This document shows, piece by piece, positions 58,139-64,000 of a stretch of 64,000 bases of DNA. The notes below the pieces were generated by a model. That model was not told where the DNA came from. It did no database searches and saw only the letters and a list, made by a program, of their open reading frames with translations. This stretch comes from JAAXGX01 sp965221595. Its GTDB lineage: Bacteria; Acidobacteriota; Vicinamibacteria; Vicinamibacterales; UBA8438. Position 1 is the first letter of the stretch; every line of letters begins with the position of its first letter. The DNA lies in contig OZ244900.1 in NCBI GenBank assembly GCA_965221595.1, positions 2,108,001 through 2,172,000 on the forward strand, given 5' to 3'. The position numbers were made by a program, and so were the translations under genes.

Positions 58139-59038
58139 ATGGTTTGGGCTGCCGGCATCGCCCCGGTCATCTGCGCCATTCTTCTCGGAGTCTGGACGAC
58201 CGCGGTGCACGGCACGGGTCAGGATCCGGCTCTTCTGCGGGCCGCTGCCGAACGTGGAGAGGCCGAGGCCCAGTACCAGCTGGGACGCGCCTACCAGCGG
58301 GGCGACGGCATTCCCCGCGATCGCGCGCAGGGCGTCCGGTGGTTGAGACTGGCGGCCGACCAGGGCCACGTCGAGGCCCAGAACGACCTCGGCAACGCCT
58401 ATGCGAACGGTGCCGGCGTGGTCCAGGATGCCGCGCAGGCCGTGCACTGGTTCCGCCTGGCCGCCGACCAGGATTTCGCGATAGCCCAGGGCAATCTCGG
58501 GTTGGCCTACGCCAACGGCGTGGGCGTGCTGCGGGACGATGTCCAGGCCTTGCGCTGGTTCCGCCTCGCGGCCGAGCAGGAGCTCGCGATCGCACAACAC
58601 CATCTCGGGCTGGCCTACGCCAACGGCCTCGCTGTCGAGGACGATGCCGCCCAGGCGGTGCATTGGTTCGGCCTCGCCGCCGACCAGGGTCATCCCGACG
58701 CGCAGTACAATCTGGCCGTCGCGCATGCCAACGGCCTGGGCGGACTGCCTCAGGACGCGGCTGAGGCGGTGCGCTGGTTCGGCCTGGCCGCCGACCAGGG
58801 CCACTCGGCCGCGCAGGGCAATCTGGGCATCGCCTACTCGAACGGACTCGGCGTCCCCAGGAGCGCCGTGGAAGCAGTCCGCTGGTATCGTCTCGCCGCC
58901 GAGCGCGGGTACGGAGCAGCGGAATTCGCGCTGCCCGAACTCGAGGCGATCATGACCAGCGAGGAGCTGGAGGAAGCTGAGCGGCTGGCGCGCGAGTGGC
59001 GGCTCGACTTTCGGCAACGACGATTGGGACGACGCTGA
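58139..59038 (+). CDS. Exported Sel1-repeat (TPR-like) protein
   Basis: This 299-residue protein has a signal peptide and seven Sel1-like repeats of 36 residues (pattern AQxxLGxAYxNGxGVxxDxxQAxxWFRLAAxQ), from about residue 40 to 265. A short charged C-terminal helix follows. Such repeats form a solenoid for protein-protein contacts. It lies 12 nt after the initiator tRNA, which may be only coincidental; read-through from the tRNA promoter is possible. Confidence 0.88.
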   Translation: MVWAAGIAPVICAILLGVWTTAVHGTGQDPALLRAAAERGEAEAQYQLGRAYQRGDGIPRDRAQGVRWLRLAADQGHVEAQNDLGNAYANGAGVVQDAAQAVHWFRLAADQDFAIAQGNLGLAYANGVGVLRDDVQALRWFRLAAEQELAIAQHHLGLAYANGLAVEDDAAQAVHWFGLAADQGHPDAQYNLAVAHANGLGGLPQDAAEAVRWFGLAADQGHSAAQGNLGIAYSNGLGVPRSAVEAVRWYRLAAERGYGAAEFALPELEAIMTSEELEEAERLAREWRLDFRQRRLGRR

Positions 59039-59131
59039 CATGTACCGAACTCCCGCCCTGCTCTGCACGCTCGCTCCGCGTTGCTCGACTGAGCCCGCGG
59101 ACGCTGCGCTCCCCGCTTCCCTGCCGCATCG

Positions 59132-60436
59132 ATGAAACCCCGGACGACCGCATCGGCTCTGGTTCTGACCCTTGTCGCGGCAGCGGCGGCTGCCCGGCAG
59201 GCGCCGCAGGTCCCGGTACCCGACGAGATCGTCGCAACGCTGCCCGCCGGCGTGCCCGACCAGCCGGTAGTGCTCAGCGCGGACGGCCAACGGTTCCGGG
59301 TCGTGCCGATCAAGGGACTGGTCCGGCCCTGGGCACTCGCTGTCCTGCCGAATCTCGATGTCCTGGTCACCGAGCGGGAGGGCCGCCTTCGCATCATTCG
59401 GAACGGGGTCCTCGATCCTGCGCCAATCACCGGCTTGCCGGAAATCAACACGGGGGCCGTGAACTCCGGTCTGATGGACATCGTCCTGCATCCACGCTAC
59501 GCGGAGAATCAGCTCGTCTACTTCACCTACTCGAAGCCGATGCCGGGCAACCCGCACAACGACTTCCAGGGTGGACCCGGCGGCCCGCCCATCCAGCGCG
59601 ATGCGGCCACCGCCACGCTGGCGCGGGCCCGCTACGACGGGGGCGGTGCCCTGGAGGATGTAACGGACGTCTTCGTATCCGACGCGTGGTCGCAGGGCAC
59701 ATCGGGCGCGCGAATCGCCTTCGGCCGTGACGGCCGCATCATCATGACCGTCGGCATGCCCACCCGCCACATGATCGGCACGGCCGACGACGCGCAGAAT
59801 CCGGCGAACCACGCGGGCAAGGTGCTGCGACTCAACGCGGACGGCTCGGCGCCGCGCGACAACCCGTTCGTGGGGCGGGCAGGCTACCGGCCCGAGATCT
59901 ACGCTCTGGGCATTCGCAACGCACTGGGACTGTACGTCCATCCGGATACCGGACGGATCTGGGAAACCGAGAACGGGCCGAGGGGCGGTGACGAGCTGAA
60001 CGTTATCGAGGCCGGCCGGAACTACGGGTGGCCTGTCGTCTCCTACGGCAGCGACTACACCGGCAACAAGCTCGGCGGCCTGTCCGGAACCACGTCGGAG
60101 CACCCCTGGGCGCCCGGCATGGAGGAGCCTTTCGCGTTCTGGATGCCGTCGCCCGCGCTGGCGGGCATCACCTTCTACACGGGCGACCGGTTTCCGACGT
60201 GGCGGGGCAACGCGTTCATCGCCGCCATGGGACGAGGCAACCTGGGCAGCCGCCAGCTGCACCGGATCGTATTCGACGCCGAAGGGCGCATCCAGCGCAA
60301 CGGAATTCGTCCCGTGCTGGCCGAGCTCAAGCAACGGTTGCGCGACGTGCGGCAGGGGCCGGACGGCCTCCTGTACCTGACCGTCGACGAGGCAGACGGA
60401 GCCGTGCTGCGGCTCGAGCCGCTCGGCGAGTCCTGA
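59132..60436 (+). CDS. Exported PQQ-dependent sugar dehydrogenase-like beta-propeller (YliI/Asd-type)
   Basis: This 434-residue protein has a signal peptide and the soluble aldose sugar dehydrogenase fold (WALAVLPNLDVLVTEREGRLRII, LMDIVLHPRYAENQLVYFTYS, YALGIRNALGLYVHPDTGRIWETENGPRGGDELN). In this fold a catalytic His (here perhaps in the HPRY segment), an Arg (RNALG) and calcium/PQQ ligands line the centre. It would oxidise aldoses in the periplasm if PQQ is available; no pqq genes are in the window. Confidence 0.88.
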   Translation: MKPRTTASALVLTLVAAAAAARQAPQVPVPDEIVATLPAGVPDQPVVLSADGQRFRVVPIKGLVRPWALAVLPNLDVLVTEREGRLRIIRNGVLDPAPITGLPEINTGAVNSGLMDIVLHPRYAENQLVYFTYSKPMPGNPHNDFQGGPGGPPIQRDAATATLARARYDGGGALEDVTDVFVSDAWSQGTSGARIAFGRDGRIIMTVGMPTRHMIGTADDAQNPANHAGKVLRLNADGSAPRDNPFVGRAGYRPEIYALGIRNALGLYVHPDTGRIWETENGPRGGDELNVIEAGRNYGWPVVSYGSDYTGNKLGGLSGTTSEHPWAPGMEEPFAFWMPSPALAGITFYTGDRFPTWRGNAFIAAMGRGNLGSRQLHRIVFDAEGRIQRNGIRPVLAELKQRLRDVRQGPDGLLYLTVDEADGAVLRLEPLGES

Positions 60437-60488
60437 CCGCCGGTGCGACCGTCGGCCTGCAATCGGCGGCGCAGCGACAACGTCGATC

Positions 60489-60530
60489 GGCCGCTCGCCG
60501 GGGCTCCATACCTGCCGGAGCGGCCTCTTT
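60489..60530 (+). terminator. Intrinsic terminator after the sugar dehydrogenase gene
   Basis: GGCCGCTC (60489-60496) pairs with GAGCGGCC (60518-60525) with three further pairs inside across a bulge, then TCTTT follows. The -35 of the glnB promoter overlaps its tail. Confidence 0.5.
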
Positions 60531-60556
60531 GTAGGCCCGCGACAGTGTTGTATAGT
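60529..60556 (+). promoter_or_regulatory. Promoter of glnB-amtB
   Basis: TTGTAG (60529-60534), 16 bp, then TATAGT (60551-60556), about 70 nt before glnB. I saw no sigma-54 (GG/GC) promoter here, so nitrogen control through NtrC is not evident from this sequence. Confidence 0.5.
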
Positions 60557-60628
60557 GCCCAGTCGCGGCGCCGGGCCCGGGCCCGGGTGTTCCAGGCGCC
60601 TCATGCCCCGCAAGAGAAGGAGACGAGG

Positions 60629-60967
60629 ATGAAGCTGGTCACTGCGATCATCAAGCCGCACATGCTGGACGAGGTTCGGGACACGCTGTCGCGAGTCGGA
60701 GTGGCTGGACTGACAGTCACCGAGGTCAAGGGCTTCGGCCGCCAGAAGGGCCATACCGAGATCTACCGCGGCGCCGAGTACTCCGTCGATTTCGTCCCGA
60801 AGATCAAGATCGAGATCGTGGTAGCCGACGACCGTGCCGCGGCCGTGGTCGACACGATCAAGTCGTCGGCCCGGACCGGGCAGATCGGTGACGGCAAGGT
60901 CTTCGTCAGCGACATGGAGCAGGCCATCCGCATCCGGACGAGCGAAGCGGGCGACGACGCCCTCTAG
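60629..60967 (+). CDS. glnB: PII nitrogen regulatory protein
   Basis: This 112-residue PII protein starts MKLVTAIIKPHMLDEV. It has the T-loop GFGRQKGHTEIYRGAEYSVDF with the uridylylation Tyr at residue 51, the B-loop region SARTGQIGDGKVFV, and ends DAL. It senses 2-oxoglutarate and ATP/ADP and blocks AmtB. It is directly upstream of amtB (28 nt) with GACGAGG as ribosome site, so glnK would be an equally apt name. Confidence 0.95.
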   Translation: MKLVTAIIKPHMLDEVRDTLSRVGVAGLTVTEVKGFGRQKGHTEIYRGAEYSVDFVPKIKIEIVVADDRAAAVVDTIKSSARTGQIGDGKVFVSDMEQAIRIRTSEAGDDAL

Positions 60968-60995
60968 CGACCGCAGTCGAGGAGGAACGACACCC

Positions 60996-62294
60996 ATGCA
61001 ACTGCTCAGCAGCCGGCTGATTCCTGTTGGCATCGTCCTCTTCGTGCTGGGCACGCCGTATGCGGCGTGGGCCCAGGACGACGCACTGAACACGGGCGAT
61101 ACGGCGTGGATGCTGACCGCGAGCGTCCTGGTCCTGTTCATGACGATTCCCGGCCTCTCGCTCTTCTACGCGGGTCTCGTGCGGGCCAAGAACGTCCTGT
61201 CGGTGATGATGCAGTGCTTCGCCATCACCTGCCTGGTCACCATCCTGTGGACGCTGTACGGCTACGGCCTCGCATTCGGTGACGGCGGCGCCCTCAATGC
61301 CTTCGTGGGCATGGGCAACCTGTTGCTGTCGGACGTGGGCGTGGACACGGTATCCGGCACCATTCCGGAGTCCGTGTTCCAGATGTTCCAGCTCACTTTC
61401 GCCATCATCACGCCGGCGCTCATCGTCGGTGCGTTCGCGGAACGGATGAAGTTCTCCGCGATGCTCTGGTTCATGGGCATCTGGATGACCCTCGTCTACG
61501 CGCCCGTCGCCCACTGGGTCTGGGGCGGCGGCTGGCTGGGAGACCTCGGTGTCCTGGACTTCGCCGGCGGCACGGTCGTGCACATCAACGCGGGGATGGC
61601 CGCGCTCGTGCTCTGCCTCGTACTCGGCAAGCGGGTCGGCTATCCCGAGACGCCGATGGCGCCGAACAGCCTGGTGCTGACCGTGGTCGGCGCGTCAATG
61701 CTGTGGGTCGGTTGGTTCGGCTTCAATGCCGGCAGCCAACTGGCCGCTGACGGCGTGGCCGGGATGGCAATGGCCGTCACGCACATCTGTACGGCGACGG
61801 CCGCGTTCACGTGGATGATCGTCGAGTGGCTGCGCCACGGCAAGCCGAGCGTCCTGGGGATCGCCACCGGGGCGGTCGCAGGCCTCGTCGCCATCACGCC
61901 GGCGTCCGGCACGGTCGGTCCGCTCGGAGCGATACTGATCGGGATCGCGTCCGGGGTCCTGTGCTTCCTGGCCGCCAGCAACCTGAAGCGGGCGATGGGC
62001 TACGACGACTCTCTCGACGTGTTCGGGGTCCACGGCGTCGGAGGTTTCGTCGGCGCGATACTGACGGGCGTGTTCACCGCCGAGGTGTTCGGCGGAGCCG
62101 GCCTCGACAACGGCATCGGGACCCAGCTCGGGCTGCAGTTCCTCGGGGCGGCGGCCACCATCGTCTACAGCGGCGTGCTGACCTGGATCATCCTCAAGGT
62201 CCTGGATGCCGCCATCGGGCTGCGCGTCACGGCCGCGGAGGAAGAGGAAGGACTCGACATCGCCCTGCACAACGAACGCGGGTTCAGCCTGTAG
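60996..62294 (+). CDS. amtB: Ammonium transporter
   Basis: This 432-residue Amt protein has a signal-like first helix (ending YAAWAQ), about 11 membrane helices, and the family landmarks GLSLFYAGLVRAKNVLSVMMQ, FAFITPALIVGAFAERMKF-type helix, DFAGGTVVHINAGMAALVL (pore His region), WFGFNAGS and DVFGVHGVGGFVGAILTGVF (second pore His). The start is fixed by GGAGG 8 nt upstream. It is co-transcribed with glnB. Confidence 0.95.
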   Translation: MQLLSSRLIPVGIVLFVLGTPYAAWAQDDALNTGDTAWMLTASVLVLFMTIPGLSLFYAGLVRAKNVLSVMMQCFAITCLVTILWTLYGYGLAFGDGGALNAFVGMGNLLLSDVGVDTVSGTIPESVFQMFQLTFAIITPALIVGAFAERMKFSAMLWFMGIWMTLVYAPVAHWVWGGGWLGDLGVLDFAGGTVVHINAGMAALVLCLVLGKRVGYPETPMAPNSLVLTVVGASMLWVGWFGFNAGSQLAADGVAGMAMAVTHICTATAAFTWMIVEWLRHGKPSVLGIATGAVAGLVAITPASGTVGPLGAILIGIASGVLCFLAASNLKRAMGYDDSLDVFGVHGVGGFVGAILTGVFTAEVFGGAGLDNGIGTQLGLQFLGAAATIVYSGVLTWIILKVLDAAIGLRVTAAEEEEGLDIALHNERGFSL

Positions 62295-62316
62295 AGTCTG
62301 CGGGCCGGAGGACTGG

Positions 62317-62481
62317 CCAGCAGCCCGTGGCAAAGTCCCCGCGGCATTCGACGGGCGCTGCATCCCGCGTGACGGGGTTGCTCCGCGGTCGACTATGGCC
62401 GATAGGCTCTCTCGTCGCGCCTGGCCAGGCGGGGGCCTCGCCTGTCTCGGTGCGACGCAGGGTTTCACCACGGGCTGCTAG
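62317..62481. repeat. Dispersed intergenic repeat, copy 3 (165 bp)
   Basis: Its terminal inverted repeats are CAGCAGCCCGTGG (62319-62330 region) and CCACGGGCTGCTAG (62468-62481). It has the full middle segment present in copy 1. The CTAG at 62478-62481 contains the TAG stop of the CoA-transferase gene. It lies between convergent amtB and the CoA-transferase gene. Confidence 0.85.
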
Positions 62482-63662
62482 CGGACGGCACCCGCGGCCC
62501 GCAGCTCTGCGACCTCGCTGTCCGAATAGCCCGCTTCGCCCAGTACCTCCGTCGTGTGCTGGCCCAGCAGGGGCGCGGGCCGGCCGGCTGCGAGAGGCGT
62601 TCGCGACAGCTTGAGCGGCGTGCCCAGGGTGCGCAGCCTCCCCAGCGTGGGGTGGTCAGTGTCGACCACCATCCCGCGCGCCACAATCTGCTCGTCCGTC
62701 AGCGCCTCGGCATAGCTGTTGATGGGGCCGCAGGGAATGCCCTCCGCCTCGAAACGCGCCAACCAGTGCTTGCGCGCACGGGTGCGGGTGACCTTCTCGA
62801 TGCGATCCGCCAGCACGCGGTGGTTGGCCACCCGCGCGGTGTCGTCCGCGAACCGCGGATCGCCGACCCACTCCGGATGCCCGAGCAGCGCGCTCAGGCG
62901 TGCGAACAACCTGTCATTGGCGGCGCCGACCGTGATGTAGCCGTCCGCGCACTCGAGAGCCTGATACGGCGCGCTCATGCGGTGCGCCGAGCCGAGCGGC
63001 TGCGGCACACGGCCGCTGGACAGGTACTCGGTCGCCTCCCAGACAGACAGGGCTACGCCGGCCTCGACCAGCGACGTATCGACGTGCTGCCCTGCATCCG
63101 TCCGGTGGCGATCGTGCAGCGCAGCCAGAATGCCGGCCACGGCGAACAGGCTGGCGCCGAGGTCGGTCAGCGGAACGCCGGCCTTGACCGGCGGCCCGTC
63201 GGGCTCGCCCGTCACCGACATGATGCCCGACACCCCCTGCGCCACGAGATCGAAGCCGCCGCGCGCGCCATGTGGCCCGGTCTGGCCGTATCCGGAAATC
63301 GACGCGTAGACGAGCCGCCGGTTGACCCGCCTCAGCTGCTCGTATCCCAGACCCGCCCGCGCCATCGCGCCCGGTCGGTAGTTCTCGACGAGAACGTCCG
63401 CTGCGGCCGCAAGGCGCGCGACGACCTGGCGTCCGCGCTCGTGCTTGATGTCGACCACGATACCCCGCTTGCCGCGGTTGACGGCGTTGAAGCCGGGGCT
63501 GTCACCGCCTCGGGCGCCGGCCATGCGACGGGTCGAGTCGCCCGCCGGCGGCTCGACCTTGATTACGTCGGCGCCCATGTCGCAAAGTAGCATTGCGCAG
63601 TACGGCCCCGCCATGACCTGGGTGATGTCGAGCACTCGGATGCCGCTCAGTGCATGCTGCAT
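62478..63662 (-). CDS. CaiB/BaiF-family CoA-transferase
   Basis: This 394-residue class III CoA-transferase has GIRVLDITQVMAGPYCAMLLCDMGADVIKVEPPAGD at the start, the catalytic Asp in VPLTDLGASLFAVAGILAAL, and GGFDLVAQGVSGIMSVTGEP. It moves CoA between carboxylic acids through a covalent Asp intermediate; the substrate is unknown. The divergent enoyl-CoA hydratase-family gene 51 bp away suggests a small acyl-CoA pathway. Its stop codon is formed by repeat copy 3. Confidence 0.92.
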   Translation of the reverse strand: MQHALSGIRVLDITQVMAGPYCAMLLCDMGADVIKVEPPAGDSTRRMAGARGGDSPGFNAVNRGKRGIVVDIKHERGRQVVARLAAAADVLVENYRPGAMARAGLGYEQLRRVNRRLVYASISGYGQTGPHGARGGFDLVAQGVSGIMSVTGEPDGPPVKAGVPLTDLGASLFAVAGILAALHDRHRTDAGQHVDTSLVEAGVALSVWEATEYLSSGRVPQPLGSAHRMSAPYQALECADGYITVGAANDRLFARLSALLGHPEWVGDPRFADDTARVANHRVLADRIEKVTRTRARKHWLARFEAEGIPCGPINSYAEALTDEQIVARGMVVDTDHPTLGRLRTLGTPLKLSRTPLAAGRPAPLLGQHTTEVLGEAGYSDSEVAELRAAGAVR

Positions 63663-63713
63663 CGGTTACCTTCCCGCGTGCTGCAGCCAACCTCGACCAG
63701 GGAGATACGACTC

Positions 63714-64000
63714 GTGCCGACCCCCCACGTGCTGTACGAACCAGCCGGAGCCGTTGCCTTCGTCACCTTCAATCGCCCGGAAGCACGCAATGCGATGACC
63801 TGGGAGATGTACCAGGCGCTGGTCGACTACTGCGACCGCGCCGCGGACACGTCCGAAGTCCGCGTCCTGGTGCTGCGCGGGGCCGGCGGCAAGGCATTCG
63901 TGGCCGGCACCGACATCGCCCAGTTTCGAGGATTCACGTCGGCGCGGGACGGCACGGACTACGAACAACGGCTCGATGCCATTATCGACCGACTCGAGCG
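63714..64000 (+). CDS. Enoyl-CoA hydratase/isomerase family protein (3' end outside window)
   Basis: The frame shows VAFVTFNRPEARNAMTWEM and VRVLVLRGAGGKAFVAGTDIAQF, the two N-terminal landmarks of the crotonase fold (first oxyanion-hole strand and the GxD-type segment). A GTG at 63714 with GGGAGA about 9 nt upstream fits the start. The gene runs off the window end after about 95 codons, so catalytic Glu residues cannot be checked. It is divergent from the CoA-transferase gene. Confidence 0.85.
   Translation, partial: MPTPHVLYEPAGAVAFVTFNRPEARNAMTWEMYQALVDYCDRAADTSEVRVLVLRGAGGKAFVAGTDIAQFRGFTSARDGTDYEQRLDAIIDRLE

Overview
The window is GC-rich, densely packed bacterial DNA. No phage, CRISPR array or complete insertion sequence was seen. 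The gene content suggests an Acidobacteriota chromosome, perhaps class Vicinamibacteria: a DUF5916 outer-membrane protein, a secretin with a C-terminal cohesin-like domain inside a PilM/N/O cluster, a sigma-54 activator with an ATGV-type loop instead of GAFTGA, exported PQQ-type sugar dehydrogenase and heme-c proteins, and a small microcompartment locus. That placement is inferred from family composition, not from a marker gene. Most genes sit in operons with 1-4 bp ATGA/GTGA overlaps, and GTG and TTG starts are common.

Region by region. 1-1.2 kb: the 3' part of an exported heme-c protein. 1.3-7.5 kb (minus): an aspartate-family operon, hom-thrC-(TIGR00300 ornithine cyclodeaminase-like)-lysC-asd. 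Ahead of it is what reads as a complete threonine attenuator: promoter, Thr-rich leader peptide, a 13-bp terminator hairpin with a T-run, and a competing antiterminator. The hom gene carries a one-base frameshift. 7.7-12.6 kb (plus): a divergent promoter drives a murQ remnant and a symporter / serine hydrolase / symporter operon that looks like muropeptide salvage. 12.7-22.1 kb (minus): a hybrid type IV pilus / type II secretion cluster (gspF, gspE, pilM, pilN, pilO, a PilP-like protein, a secretin and three pseudopilins), then a lytic transglycosylase upstream on the same strand. 23.2-25.3 kb: a BMC-H shell protein and an acylating aldehyde dehydrogenase with an unusual tail. 25.4-30.5 kb: a DUF5916 protein, comM and an M23 peptidase. 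30.6-35 kb: secA and guaB. 35-39 kb: an exported protein of unknown function, tsaE, nnr and a class IV aminotransferase. 39-43.4 kb (minus): the glycine cleavage operon gcvT-gcvH-gcvP. 43.5-47.7 kb: a sigma-54 activator, a PilZ-like protein, a GspH-like pseudopilin, ComEA and an exported metallo-beta-lactamase-fold protein. 47.8-54.7 kb: glpK, an M2 peptidase, a cupin, a lactate permease and purA. 54.9-58.1 kb: an ATPase with a winged-helix-like C terminus, rnc, a DedA/YqaA-like protein, cutA and the initiator tRNA. 58.1-62.3 kb: a Sel1-repeat protein, a PQQ-type dehydrogenase and glnB-amtB. 62.5-64 kb: a CaiB/BaiF CoA-transferase, and an enoyl-CoA hydratase cut by the window end.

Two signals are not ordinary gene content. 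One is the threonine attenuator at 7501-7717. The other is a 130-166 bp intergenic repeat with terminal inverted repeats, present in three clear copies (22.2, 57.5 and 62.3 kb) and one decayed half-copy (27.8 kb). In each clear copy the terminal CTAG supplies the TAG stop codon of the neighbouring minus-strand gene.
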